A stretch of 18,385 nucleotides of DNA from CAZTZY01 sp964617765 (lineage in GTDB: Bacteria > Pseudomonadota > Gammaproteobacteria > Pseudomonadales > DT-91). Positions within the stretch are counted from its first letter, which is position 1. Every line of letters starts with the position of its first letter. The position numbers and the translations under genes were made by a program. Positions 1 to 8,632 of this stretch are shown piece by piece. Location of the stretch: the NCBI GenBank assembly GCA_964617765.1, contig CAZTZY010000066.1:1-18385 (forward strand), given 5' to 3'. The notes under the pieces were generated by a model, which was given only the letters and a program-made list of their open reading frames with translations, did no database searches and was not told the DNA's origin.

Positions 1-39
1 CCTTTTAATGTTAGCAACCTTGCTACCCTTCGATTTCAT
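1..39 (-). CDS. 5' end of a gene running off the left edge, function unknown
   Basis: An ATG at 39-37 on the minus strand opens a frame that stays open for all 13 codons to the edge, reading MKSKGSKVANIKR. Just upstream is a purine-rich ribosome binding site (AAGGGAAAGGGACAA before the ATG), stronger than at most genes here. The lysine-rich start fits the N-terminus of a cytoplasmic protein, but 13 residues are too few to name a family. The call rests on the ribosome binding site and could be chance. Confidence 0.4.
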   Translation of the reverse strand, partial: MKSKGSKVANIKR

Positions 40-137
40 TTGTCCCTTTCCCTTATTTCCTAAATCCCGTCGAAATCTGCGATGTCCCTGTATGCTCCTT
101 GCATGGATTTAGTATCGTCAATCAGCGCAAAATTGAA

Positions 138-154
138 CAGGGCGATAACGCCTG
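138..154 (-). terminator. weak hairpin downstream of the NTF2-like gene
   Basis: The arms CAGGGCG and CGCCTG enclose an ATAA loop, with one bulged G. The hairpin lies about 47 bases past the stop of the minus-strand gene ending at 201. Read on the minus strand it is followed by TTCAATTTT, a poor U-tract, so a factor-independent terminator is only possible. The rest of 40-200 shows nothing I can name. Confidence 0.25.
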
Positions 155-200
155 ACATTTTGTAAGAGATATCGCACACAGGTCATTTCATCAAAGTGAT

Positions 201-1049
201 TTAAAAATACAGCCTGATTGCAGCAATCTTTTTTAATCCGCCATTAAATTCAAAAATGGCAACGCCTTCATGTGTTATCTCGCCGTCTTTTAAACTCATG
301 CTGGCAGTTACTGTATCACCCGCTGACATCACCTTATTCAAGGTTAACTGACCGGCTTTCTCTTCCAGTAACCGTGATGGATTCACCGGTTTTTCACCGA
401 ATGGCCAATGAATCACATCCACATCGGAAGCAAAAACATGCATTAAATCAGGTAGTTTTCTGGCATTGAACGCTTGCTCAAATTCACGTACGGCTTTTTT
501 TCCGGTATTACCAATATTCAGCGCCGCTTTGGAAAAACCCAGCATCCCACCAAAACCCTGGAGCTTGAGCATTCTTACCGTTAAAGCACCCAACACTCCA
601 AAACAGGCAAAACCCTTACCCAAAAGCTGGAAAATCATAGGCAATAATTCCCAATGTGCTGCCAAACGGACAATTTTCCATTCTCCATTTTCCTGGATCA
701 ATTCATACAATAAATGCATGGGTACCTGTGCGTGAATGCGATCAGACATCTGGATATGTATGGTCAAATCACGCACAACATGATTACCGCAAACGATATC
801 CTTGCGTACATCAAAAGAAATTTTGTTGGGGGCAATAAAGGTATCAAAGAAACGCGATAATGGGCCATTTCCGCGCTGACCAACGACGGGATCATAAATA
901 CCACTCACATGCGGCCTTGAGCCCACCGGGTCCTCCACAATGTGGTATTGGGCAAAAATAGACATCCACGACTCTTTATCATGAATGGTGACAGCAGCAG
1001 GTGATTTTTCAACCTGCGCCAACAGCGCAGCAGCATGAGGATTGGTCAT
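201..1049 (-). CDS. protein with two NTF2/SnoaL-like domains
   Basis: This 282-residue protein has no signal peptide. Residues about 25-137 have the shape of an NTF2-like (ketosteroid isomerase/SnoaL) fold: a helical start, then strands ending in a NGEWKIVRLAAHWEL-type edge. Residues about 185-282 look like a second, shorter copy (FEQAFNARKLPDLMHVFASDV, then a final strand KKIAAIRLYF). Between them, about 138-178, lies a hydrophobic glycine-rich stretch (FQLLGKGFACFGVLGAL) that might contact a membrane or form part of a ligand pocket. The start has a good ribosome binding site (AAAGGAAAT). NTF2-like folds serve as isomerases, hydrolases or simple binding domains, and nothing here identifies the substrate. 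The gene lies 121 bases downstream of the glycosyltransferase gene and may be read with it or from its own promoter. Confidence 0.6.
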   Translation of the reverse strand: MTNPHAAALLAQVEKSPAAVTIHDKESWMSIFAQYHIVEDPVGSRPHVSGIYDPVVGQRGNGPLSRFFDTFIAPNKISFDVRKDIVCGNHVVRDLTIHIQMSDRIHAQVPMHLLYELIQENGEWKIVRLAAHWELLPMIFQLLGKGFACFGVLGALTVRMLKLQGFGGMLGFSKAALNIGNTGKKAVREFEQAFNARKLPDLMHVFASDVDVIHWPFGEKPVNPSRLLEEKAGQLTLNKVMSAGDTVTASMSLKDGEITHEGVAIFEFNGGLKKIAAIRLYF

Positions 1050-1117
1050 TGCGATTTCCTTTTATAATTACGAAACGTCTAGTTTACTATTGTTTTGAAT
1101 TACGCTTAAGCAGTTTA

Positions 1118-1135
1118 GCCGACTATTTGCCGACT
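1118..1135. repeat. pair of GCCGACT direct repeats, 11-base period
   Basis: GCCGACT occurs at 1118-1124 and again at 1129-1135, each preceded by T-rich sequence. The centres are 11 bases apart, about one helical turn, so a protein could read both on the same DNA face. The pair lies 69 bases upstream of the start of the NTF2-like gene, a plausible operator position. With two short copies, chance is a real possibility. Confidence 0.35.
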
Positions 1136-1170
1136 GAAACAGCAACCAGCATCAAACAATCTAAACAGCC

Positions 1171-2667
1171 TTAATGTTTACGCTCAAAAACCAGGATCCA
1201 GGAAGTTTCCGCATTTTTGACTATCAAAGAATAAGGGTATGGAACATCCCAGTGCCAGGGGAAAACCAGATCGGTAGGCCGATACCCGGAAAAATCTGGA
1301 TGCTCGACTAATGCATCTTCACCCACCCAATAACCTTTATGAAACCAAATCCCGTTCGCTCCAGGCTGGATGCGTGAATTCAAAATAATCAAATCAGGCT
1401 TATTATCCAGCACATACGCTGCATCAAATTTTTTATGCAACTGCCCTTCTGTCTTGGCAATGTGGGCATCGTTTAATCCCACCATATCAATGAAGCTATA
1501 TTCAGGGAGCGCCCATGGCAAGGCTCCGGCATGATCAACAGCAATAAGCCTGCCATCTGGATAACGTTTTTTTATAGCAGCTGCAACTTCAATAGAAGCA
1601 TGCGTCATAGTTCCTTCCTGATAATCCAGAAGAGGTAACTGCTCTCCACGCAACATTACACCGAGATACCTGGGAGGTACTGACAATAATATAAAAGGGA
1701 TCAGCGCGATGACTAAAATCGATTTTTTGATAGCCGATACAGCTTGCCATTGGGAAACGATGACGGCCAACATAACACCATATATGGGGATAAGCAGGCG
1801 AAAATAAAACATCCAGTCGCCGCCGCCCAACAGCACTATAGCCAGTAACATGGATGCCATTCCTAAAGCCACCATCTGTGCCTGTTTTTTATCCTTCCAC
1901 CAGATCAACCAGGATGCCAGCAAAGGCAACAATGCGGGCAATGAATAAACCATTCCCTTTAACAGTTGTTCTAACGAATGTCCCGTTGCCTTGGCATAAT
2001 AAGTATTCGGCAAAATATCACCATACACATTCCATCGAAGTAATAACCACACCAAGGCAGGCAAGGCACACAGGAATATGGCTTTCAGGGACATCAATTG
2101 CCTTTTAACGATAAAGATGCTGACCATGATCGCCAGCAATAAAAACATCCCTTCTGGCCTTGCTATGCCAATTAATGCTGTAGGTAATAACCAGAATCGT
2201 TCGCGTATTATGCCAATGCAAGCACCGATAAATAATGCCGCATACAATGAAGTTTCCAAACCGGAAGAAGCCCAATAATGAAAGCCATGGTTCAATACCA
2301 ACAATAAACAGGCAACCCCTGACGCAACAACTGAACCCTTGAATTGTCGACTTAAACTCCAGACCCCGCAAACTGTCAGGAAAGAAAAAAATACTCCCAA
2401 ACAACGTGCTGCCATGGGCACCGATATTCCTGTCTTTGCTGTAAGCACCAATAATACATACCAGAGTGGTGATGAATATCCTTCGACAGGCGCAATGTGA
2501 TCAGACCAACTCCACCATTTTCCTGCCAACGCACGCTCGACATAGCGAAAGTAAATATAAGAATCATCCCCAGTTTGCCAAAAGAAAAACCGGGCAAATA
2601 CAGCAAAGAGCACCAGTGCCAATATCAAAGGAATATAACGAAAAAACTCTTTATTGGCTGTGTACAT
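1171..2667 (-). CDS. multi-pass GT-C family glycosyltransferase
   Basis: The 498-residue integral membrane protein has about 9-11 hydrophobic segments across residues 10-340 and a soluble C-terminal domain of about 150 residues. After the first membrane segment comes GDDSYIYFRYVERALAG (Asp34, Asp35), followed by a VEGYSSPLWY motif. This acidic first loop and the EGY(T/S)xxLW motif are hallmarks of GT-C enzymes that use lipid-linked sugar donors, as in AftB/ArnT/PMT-like proteins. It would work at the outer face of the inner membrane, adding a sugar to lipid, glycan or protein; the acceptor is unknown. The start is preceded by GGTGAG at a workable distance. It lies 75 bases after moeB with no terminator between, so it may be the distal gene of the hemA operon. 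Pseudomonas has murI in this position. Confidence 0.7.
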   Translation of the reverse strand: MYTANKEFFRYIPLILALVLFAVFARFFFWQTGDDSYIYFRYVERALAGKWWSWSDHIAPVEGYSSPLWYVLLVLTAKTGISVPMAARCLGVFFSFLTVCGVWSLSRQFKGSVVASGVACLLLVLNHGFHYWASSGLETSLYAALFIGACIGIIRERFWLLPTALIGIARPEGMFLLLAIMVSIFIVKRQLMSLKAIFLCALPALVWLLLRWNVYGDILPNTYYAKATGHSLEQLLKGMVYSLPALLPLLASWLIWWKDKKQAQMVALGMASMLLAIVLLGGGDWMFYFRLLIPIYGVMLAVIVSQWQAVSAIKKSILVIALIPFILLSVPPRYLGVMLRGEQLPLLDYQEGTMTHASIEVAAAIKKRYPDGRLIAVDHAGALPWALPEYSFIDMVGLNDAHIAKTEGQLHKKFDAAYVLDNKPDLIILNSRIQPGANGIWFHKGYWVGEDALVEHPDFSGYRPTDLVFPWHWDVPYPYSLIVKNAETSWILVFERKH

Positions 2668-2742
2668 GGAATTAGCTCACCCGCGCCAAACAATGAATAG
2701 ATAATTTAACATCGACTATGCTTTTTATAAATGCCGCTTCCA

Positions 2743-3504
2743 TTACACCTGCACTCGACCCGATGAACACACTGCACATAGCGGATCTTTTTTTATTTTT
2801 AACTGGCGCCATTCACTCTGCTTTAAATCCATCATCAACAAATAACCCGAAGCAAAAACGCCATAGGATGCAATAAGCTTAATTGCCTCCACTGCCTGCA
2901 AACTACCGACCACACCGACCAAGGGTGCTAACACACCATTATTGGTGCAATCAACCACATCTTCCTGCACAGCATCATGATATAAACAACGATAACACGG
3001 ACTTTCTCTATTACGCAGATCAAAAACAGCCAACTGCCCTTCAGCTCTCACAGCCGCACCAGAAACCAAAGGTTTTTCCTGGGCAACACAAACTTCATTA
3101 AGCAGAAAACGCGTAGCGAAATTATCAGAACAATCCAATACTACCGATACATTTTTCACCCATTGCAACAATTGCTCTTTATCCAGACGACAAGGCAGAA
3201 CAGTCACCTTGACTGCAGGATTAATCGCCAACAGCGTTTGCCGCAATGAGTCGACTTTATTCATACCTATATTGTTATTGTTATGACCAATCTGCCTCTG
3301 CAAGTTAGAAACATCAACAATATCATCATCACAGATGACCAGATGACCAACACCGGCACTTGCCAGATACATGGCGGCTGGACAACCCAAGCCACCAGCA
3401 CCAATAATCAAAACCGATGCAGCCAATAATGCTTCTTGCCCGGCAATATCAAAATTGCCAAGCATAACATGTCGGCTATAACGCAATAACTCTTCGTCGT
3501 TCAT
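2743..3504 (-). CDS. moeB: molybdopterin-synthase adenylyltransferase MoeB (ThiF/HesA family)
   Basis: This E1-like enzyme adenylates the C-terminal Gly-Gly of MoaD so that sulphur can be loaded for molybdopterin synthesis. Its 253 residues match the family length of about 250. The N-terminus reads RYSRHVMLGNFDIAGQE, followed by the ATP-binding GAGGLGCPAA (35-44) and SNLQRQ (66-71). Two CxxC pairs (Cys170/Cys173 and Cys243/Cys246) form the structural zinc site, and the Cys186 region followed by GVLAPLVGVVGSLQA is typical. The ATG overlaps the prmC stop as ATGA, indicating translational coupling. No moaD or thiS lies in the window, so ThiF (thiamine sulphur transfer) is not strictly excluded, but the CAVC ending and the hemA-prfA-prmC context favour MoeB. 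Confidence 0.87.
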   Translation of the reverse strand: MNDEELLRYSRHVMLGNFDIAGQEALLAASVLIIGAGGLGCPAAMYLASAGVGHLVICDDDIVDVSNLQRQIGHNNNNIGMNKVDSLRQTLLAINPAVKVTVLPCRLDKEQLLQWVKNVSVVLDCSDNFATRFLLNEVCVAQEKPLVSGAAVRAEGQLAVFDLRNRESPCYRCLYHDAVQEDVVDCTNNGVLAPLVGVVGSLQAVEAIKLIASYGVFASGYLLMMDLKQSEWRQLKIKKDPLCAVCSSGRVQV

Positions 3505-4331
3505 GCCGGACTTTTCACTCCATAAGTAAAACGATCACAACCCGCATAATCTTTAGAAGTCACAACATCCATAAATCCATGTGCAATAAAACACTGGTTT
3601 ACCGCCGACCCCTGATCATAACCATGCTCAATATATAACCTGCCTTGCGGTTTTAATAAAGCCATAGCTTGCTGCACAAGGATGTTAATATCGGCAAGAC
3701 CGGATTGTTCCGCCACAAGAGCGGATTTCGGCTCATAGGCCAGAGCAGTTAAATGCGGATCATTTTGGGCTATATATGGCGGATTACTGACAATGACATC
3801 AAATAGCTCGGGTTTTATCGCGGACAACCAGTCACTGCAAAAATACTGCACTCGCAGATGATGGTCACTGGCATTCTGTTGTGCCACTGCCAATGCAGCC
3901 AAACTATCATCGCAAGCAAAAACTTGCCATTGTGGCTTTTCCTTACTCAACGCCAATGCTATAGCGCCTGTCCCAGTACCGGCATCTAACACATAGATAT
4001 TATGGTATGGCTGATGCTGTAAAACCGCATCAACCAGTTGCTCGGTTTCCGGACGCGGAATCAAGGTATCGGGAGTTACCTTCAAAGATAAGGACCAGAA
4101 CTCCTGATTGCCAACGATATAGGCAACCGGCTTCCCTTGCAGGCGATCCTGTATCAATAACGCATATTGTTGGAGTTGCTGATGTTGCAATTCCACATCA
4201 GGCCAGGCATATAAATAGCTGCGCTGTTTGCCCAATACATGAGCAAGGATTATTTCAGCATCCAGTGCAGCACCCTCATTGGCAAGGGTTGTTGTTGCCC
4301 ATATCAATTGCTGTTTTATGGAATTACTCAT
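3501..4331 (-). CDS. prmC: release factor N5-glutamine methyltransferase PrmC
   Basis: This SAM-dependent enzyme methylates the glutamine of the GGQ motif in release factors, including the product of the neighbouring prfA. The N-terminal helical domain (1-75) recognises the factor. The Rossmann domain carries DAGTGTGAIALAL (116-128) for SAM and the catalytic NPPYI (183-187) that binds the target glutamine amide. I place the start at the ATG at 4331, giving 276 residues against 277 in E. coli and an 8-base ATGAGTAA overlap with the prfA stop. A TTG 15 bases further upstream would add five residues (LPWPM region) but is a poorer start codon, and neither has a clear Shine-Dalgarno site. Coupled translation from prfA probably drives expression. 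Confidence 0.93.
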   Translation of the reverse strand: MSNSIKQQLIWATTTLANEGAALDAEIILAHVLGKQRSYLYAWPDVELQHQQLQQYALLIQDRLQGKPVAYIVGNQEFWSLSLKVTPDTLIPRPETEQLVDAVLQHQPYHNIYVLDAGTGTGAIALALSKEKPQWQVFACDDSLAALAVAQQNASDHHLRVQYFCSDWLSAIKPELFDVIVSNPPYIAQNDPHLTALAYEPKSALVAEQSGLADINILVQQAMALLKPQGRLYIEHGYDQGSAVNQCFIAHGFMDVVTSKDYAGCDRFTYGVKSPA

Positions 4332-5409
4332 TGGCCATGGCAGCAAGCTGGTCTGCCTGATACTCTTGATTGAGTGGTTCGATGACTGAATTCAGATCAC
4401 CTTCCATGATTTCATCCAGTTTATACAGCGTGAGATTGATACGATGATCAGTCACACGTCCTTGCGAATAATTATAGGTGCGAATACGTTCTGATCGATC
4501 ACCGGAACCTACCAGGCTTTTACGTTCATCGGCTACTGCTTTTGCAGCACTATCCTGCGCCGCCTGCAATAATTTCGCCTGCAATAAAGACATCGCGCGC
4601 GAACGGTTTTTATGTTGCGAACGCTCATCCTGACATTCCACGACTAATCCGGTAGGAATATGCACAATACGAATCGCGGAATCCGTTTTGTTAACGTGCT
4701 GACCTCCGGCACCTGAAGCACGGAAGGTATCAATACGCAAATCTGCCTTATTGATATCAATTTCATCAACCTCTTCAGGTTCTGGCATTACTGCTACTGT
4801 ACAGGCAGACGTGTGAACACGACCTTGAGATTCTGTTTCAGGTACGCGTTGCACTCTATGGGCACCCGATTCAAATTTTAAATTACCATAAACATCCTGC
4901 CCGGCAACACGTGAAATGATTTCCTTATAACCTCCATGCTCACCATCACGAGCACTGATGACTTCAATTTTCCAACCCTGTTTTTCTGCATAGCGGGAAT
5001 ACATTCTGAATAAATCACCGGCAAAAATAGCCGCCTCATCACCACCCGTCCCTGCACGAACTTCAAGGAATATGTTATGGCTATCGTTGGGATCTTTAGG
5101 GATCAATAATTTTTCAAGAACCCTTTCCTGAGTCTCACTCGCAGCCTGCGCAGCGAAATACTCTTCCTTGCCCATGCTACGCATTTCAGGATCTGTATCT
5201 TCAGAAAGGGCTTTTGCCTCTTCAATATCATCAAGAATACCCTTATACACCATGAATGCCTTGGCAACAGGCTCCAACTCTGCATACTCTTTTGATAATG
5301 GACGAAAGCGATTTTGATCACCGATAGTTTCTGCGTCACTTAACAAGTGACTCACTTCATCATAACGCTCGAGCAATGCCTGTAATTTATTCTCAATCGA
5401 CGCTTTCAT
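4324..5409 (-). CDS. prfA: peptide chain release factor 1
   Basis: RF1 reads UAA and UAG stop codons and triggers hydrolysis of peptidyl-tRNA in the ribosome. The 361 residues compare with 360 in E. coli. Visible are the coiled-coil N-terminal domain (1-100), the codon-reading PxT tripeptide as Pro190-Glu191-Thr192 followed by ESQGRVHTSACTVAVMPE-type sequence, and the catalytic GAGGQHVNKTDSAIR segment with Gly235-Gly236-Gln237. The PxT motif, rather than SPF, separates RF1 from RF2. The gene overlaps the hemA stop by four bases (ATGA), and its own stop lies inside the prmC start, so all three genes are translationally linked. The GGQ glutamine is the expected PrmC substrate. Confidence 0.97.
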   Translation of the reverse strand: MKASIENKLQALLERYDEVSHLLSDAETIGDQNRFRPLSKEYAELEPVAKAFMVYKGILDDIEEAKALSEDTDPEMRSMGKEEYFAAQAASETQERVLEKLLIPKDPNDSHNIFLEVRAGTGGDEAAIFAGDLFRMYSRYAEKQGWKIEVISARDGEHGGYKEIISRVAGQDVYGNLKFESGAHRVQRVPETESQGRVHTSACTVAVMPEPEEVDEIDINKADLRIDTFRASGAGGQHVNKTDSAIRIVHIPTGLVVECQDERSQHKNRSRAMSLLQAKLLQAAQDSAAKAVADERKSLVGSGDRSERIRTYNYSQGRVTDHRINLTLYKLDEIMEGDLNSVIEPLNQEYQADQLAAMANE

Positions 5410-6683
5410 TCATCTGTCTCAATTTCACTGCTATTTGGCAAGTTTAACCATTGCGCAAAATCGGCAATGATTTTTTTATCTCCGGCTTCACTGGCCTGCT
5501 TTAAACCGACCACTGGCGCATGAATTAATTTATTCGTTAAACCACGCGCCAAATTTTCTAACACCTTTTCAGGATTAACACCCACTGCCAATTGCTTTAA
5601 TGCCTTATTCAATTCGTCATCGCGGACATTTTCAGCCATTTCCCTATAAGCTCGAATAATAGGTACAACATCATTGATTCGCTGTACGGCATTAAATGCC
5701 TCAACACCTTCCGCAAGGATCATGTCAGCCTTGACGACTTCACTTAATCGGGCTTTTTTGTTTTCATCGATGATATCGCGCAAATCATCTACGGTATAAA
5801 GATAAACATCCTTGAGCTCGCTGACTTCCGGCTCAATATCCCTGGGTACTGCAATATCCATCATAAACATCGGGCGTCGCTTGCGTTTACGAATCGCCTG
5901 TTCAACAGCACCTTTACCCAATATCGGCAATTGGCTGGCCGTTGAAGAAAATACCATATCCACCTCGGCAAGCCGCGCAGGAATATCAGATAACAGAATG
6001 GCTTCAGCGCCATATTCCTGGGCAAGCTCCTGAGCATGTGTGAGTGTACGATTTGCTACAATAATTTTTTTGACTTTCTTTTCCAGTAAATGTCTGGCGA
6101 CCAGATTAATGGTATCACCCGCACCGACTAACAATACCGATGTACTGGCCAAATCAGAAAAAATGCGCTGTGACAAATGCACTGCGGCATATGCCACTGA
6201 AACCGGATTTTCACCAATAGCCGTTTGTGTACGTACTTTTTTCGCGTAATTAAAAGTATGCTGCATGGCATAATTCAACACACCGGAAATAGTGCCGGCT
6301 TCCTGCGCTACAGCATAAGCCGATTTCATCTGACCTAAAATTTGCGGCTCACCCAATATCATCGAGTCCAGACCACTGGCCACTTTCATCATGTGATGTA
6401 ACGCCGCATCACCCATGTAACAATAATGATTACTGCGAAAAGCGGAGACCTGCAGGGAATGAAAACTGGCCAACCAATGTAAAATGGCATCAACCTGTTC
6501 GACCCTGCCCTCAGTAAAAATTTCAGTACGGTTACACGTTGATAAAATAATCACTTCATCCAGTTGCAATGTGTCGCAAAAAGAATGCAAGGCATCGAGC
6601 ATCTGCTCTGGGGCAAATGCTACCTTTTCACGCACATCAACTGATGCCGTATCATGATTTATTCCGAGCGCAATTAAGGCCAT
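5406..6683 (-). CDS. hemA: glutamyl-tRNA reductase
   Basis: This enzyme reduces glutamyl-tRNA(Glu) with NADPH to glutamate-1-semialdehyde, the first committed step of haem and other tetrapyrroles by the C5 pathway. The 425 residues fit the family (about 420). The N-terminal catalytic domain holds the nucleophile Cys50 in ILSTCNRTEIF, then the substrate-recognition stretch GLDSMILGEPQILGQMK. A Rossmann domain begins at VLLVGAGDTINLVARHL, and the C-terminal part is the helical dimerisation domain. The start (MALIALGINH) is the usual one, although no Shine-Dalgarno sequence is visible: the bases before the ATG are CTTTTTCTCCA. The gene heads the hemA-prfA-prmC-moeB operon and diverges from the TPR-protein gene across 254 bases. 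Confidence 0.96.
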   Translation of the reverse strand: MALIALGINHDTASVDVREKVAFAPEQMLDALHSFCDTLQLDEVIILSTCNRTEIFTEGRVEQVDAILHWLASFHSLQVSAFRSNHYCYMGDAALHHMMKVASGLDSMILGEPQILGQMKSAYAVAQEAGTISGVLNYAMQHTFNYAKKVRTQTAIGENPVSVAYAAVHLSQRIFSDLASTSVLLVGAGDTINLVARHLLEKKVKKIIVANRTLTHAQELAQEYGAEAILLSDIPARLAEVDMVFSSTASQLPILGKGAVEQAIRKRKRRPMFMMDIAVPRDIEPEVSELKDVYLYTVDDLRDIIDENKKARLSEVVKADMILAEGVEAFNAVQRINDVVPIIRAYREMAENVRDDELNKALKQLAVGVNPEKVLENLARGLTNKLIHAPVVGLKQASEAGDKKIIADFAQWLNLPNSSEIETDE

Positions 6684-6710
6684 TGGAGAAAAAGACCAAG
6701 CAAAATCAGC

Positions 6711-6739
6711 ATTTTAACAAGTGATCGATATTCTGCGAA
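6711..6739 (-). promoter_or_regulatory. probable hemA promoter with extended -10
   Basis: On the minus strand TTCGCA (plus 6739-6734, 4 of 6 to the -35 consensus) is followed after 17 bases by TAAAAT (6716-6711, 5 of 6), which is preceded by TGT, making an extended -10. The start of transcription would fall near 6704, about 20 bases before the hemA ATG. An inverted repeat, TGCGA-N7-TCGCA (6734-6738 and 6746-6750), overlaps the -35 and could be an operator. Confidence 0.5.
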
Positions 6740-6879
6740 GCAAAGTCGCAAAAAAGCTCGATTTAACCCCAAAATAAACCGATTCTTGTTTCAATTTTGC
6801 TCAAATCATTTTAATTTCAATTTTTAACACGTTTTTAATGTGGTTTTTTGCTGTAATTTTCATTCTTTAACCTTAAGGA

Positions 6880-6888
6880 TGCTAAACT
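6880..6888 (+). promoter_or_regulatory. candidate extended -10 for the TPR-protein gene
   Basis: TGCTAAACT at 6880-6888 fits an extended -10 (TGn plus a 4-of-6 hexamer), with no good -35 upstream. It would give a leader of about 43 bases that includes a run of eight T at 6901-6908. It is the best match I see in the divergent gap, but it is weak. Confidence 0.3.
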
Positions 6889-6937
6889 GAAAACAGACGA
6901 TTTTTTTTGCCCACCTATTTTTTTAAAAAAGACTTTT

Positions 6938-8629
6938 ATGTTTAAACAGTGTTTTTGTATCGGGTTCATCTTCTTTGCCTTGAACGCATATGCGGAATCA
7001 AAGGACACCCCCATACCTGCAAAAACCACTAACTCTCCATCAACCCTTAATAAAGACGACTTGTTAAATATTCTTGCTGCGGAATTCTCGATTCAACGCA
7101 ATCAATACGATCAGGCATTAGGCTTTTATCTGGCTGAAGCCAAATTGCATCAGGATGCTTATTTGGCCGAACGCGCCACTCAACTAGCCCTGCACGAGAA
7201 AAAATATCCCGACATGCTAGATGCCGCCTTGATTTGGCAAAAAAGCGAAACCAAAAATGAAATGGCGCATTTTTTTGTCAGTTTAGCTTATGCCTTTAAC
7301 ATGCAACCTAATATCGCCCTTGAAAATATGCGCAAAGTACTGAATTTAGAAGGCGAAACGGACTTTACCCGATTAGTCAATGTCATCCCGCAAGGGGATG
7401 CAGCAGAAGATTTTTACATTCAGGAACTTATTCAGGCAAACCTGTTGTACCCTGAAAATTACGATGTTTGTCTGGCACTGGCCTTACTCTACCAACGCCA
7501 AAACAAGAACGAACTTGCACTCGAATATACCGATAAAACAGTAAAATATGCCGGGGACAATTCCGTCGTCGTTGAATACGCCATCCGTCTTTACAACAAA
7601 TATAACCAGACTGAAAAAGCTCTGGATACATATCGTGCAAGCCTTGCAAAACATCCCGACAATCTGGAATTACGCCAACATTTTGCCCAATATGCTATTC
7701 AACACGACCTGCCAACCGCAAAAGAACAATTTATCTATTTACTGCAACAACAGCCTGACGACGACTTTGCCATGCTGAATCTCGGCCTTATCTACCTTGA
7801 ACAAGGTGATATGCCCAATGCAGAAGCACAATTCATACACTTAAAGGCATCAAAACAACGCTTGAGTGCAGCCAATTTCTATCTCGGGGAAATTTACAAA
7901 TACCAGAACGATTTTACCAAGGCTTTAGCGGCATTCTCCGCTGTGACCGATCGTGATGAAGCAGAGCGCGCCAGCGAACAAATCATCAGCATTTATATAG
8001 ACCAAAAACGCTATACAGAAGCTTTAACATTGATCGATACCGGCCTGGCTAAATCAACCCATGATGAACATACCGAACATTTACATGTACTTAAGGCTTC
8101 AACCCTGGAGAAACAAGGCCAGGTTAAAGAAGCGTATCAATTACTGACCCAGTTGCTCGATCACAATCCCGATTCATTTGATTTGCGTTATACCCGCGCC
8201 ATGCTGGCAGAAACCAAAAATGAATTAAGCCAGATGGAATCAGACCTGCGACATATCATCCAGCTTTACCCTGATAGCGCACTGGCCCTAAACGCACTTG
8301 GATATACGTTAGCCGATAAAACAGATCGTTATCGTGAAGCCCTGGAGTTAATTGAACAAGCCCAAAAACTGGTGCCTGATGACCCTGCAATTCTTGATAG
8401 TCTCGGCTGGGTTTTATTCCGCATGGGCAGGCTCACTGAATCAGTTGATTATTTGAAACACGCACTGACATTACTTCCTGATGCGGAAGTGGCGGCACAT
8501 TTAGGCGAAGCGTTATGGGTATCCGGAAAGAAAGAAGATGCCAAAAAAGTATTTCAGGATGCCTTGCATACTGCACCCGACCATTCACTTCTCACTGAAA
8601 CCATCAAGCGTCTGGATATAGGCTTATAA
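6938..8629 (+). CDS. exported TPR protein of the LbcA type
   Basis: The 563-residue protein consists mostly of tetratricopeptide repeats. Clear repeat units appear from about residue 170, such as AMLNLGLIYLEQGDMPNAEA and ANFYLGEIYKYQNDFTKALA. The conserved C-terminal block runs from LNALGYTLADKTDRYREALE through ILDSLGWVLFRMGRL to VAAHLGEALWVSGKK. The gene lies 3 bases upstream of lolB, the position of Pseudomonas lbcA, whose product is an outer-membrane lipoprotein that scaffolds the periplasmic protease CtpA against cell-wall hydrolases. Here the N-terminus (MFKQCFCIGFIFFALNAYA) looks like an ordinary signal peptide cut after AYA, because no cysteine follows the hydrophobic core in a lipobox. 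The protein should be periplasmic; the link to CtpA is inferred from family and position only. Confidence 0.75.
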   Translation: MFKQCFCIGFIFFALNAYAESKDTPIPAKTTNSPSTLNKDDLLNILAAEFSIQRNQYDQALGFYLAEAKLHQDAYLAERATQLALHEKKYPDMLDAALIWQKSETKNEMAHFFVSLAYAFNMQPNIALENMRKVLNLEGETDFTRLVNVIPQGDAAEDFYIQELIQANLLYPENYDVCLALALLYQRQNKNELALEYTDKTVKYAGDNSVVVEYAIRLYNKYNQTEKALDTYRASLAKHPDNLELRQHFAQYAIQHDLPTAKEQFIYLLQQQPDDDFAMLNLGLIYLEQGDMPNAEAQFIHLKASKQRLSAANFYLGEIYKYQNDFTKALAAFSAVTDRDEAERASEQIISIYIDQKRYTEALTLIDTGLAKSTHDEHTEHLHVLKASTLEKQGQVKEAYQLLTQLLDHNPDSFDLRYTRAMLAETKNELSQMESDLRHIIQLYPDSALALNALGYTLADKTDRYREALELIEQAQKLVPDDPAILDSLGWVLFRMGRLTESVDYLKHALTLLPDAEVAAHLGEALWVSGKKEDAKKVFQDALHTAPDHSLLTETIKRLDIGL

Positions 8630-8632
8630 TTT

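Noticed and set aside
2743..3504. ThiF instead of MoeB
   Set aside because: The two share a fold; the GVLAPLVGVVGSLQA block, the CAVC ending and the hemA-prfA-prmC neighbourhood favour MoeB, and no thi genes are nearby.
4332..4346. Upstream TTG start for prmC
   Set aside because: The ATG at 4331 gives the family length and an 8-base stop/start overlap with prfA; TTG is rarer and has no better ribosome site.
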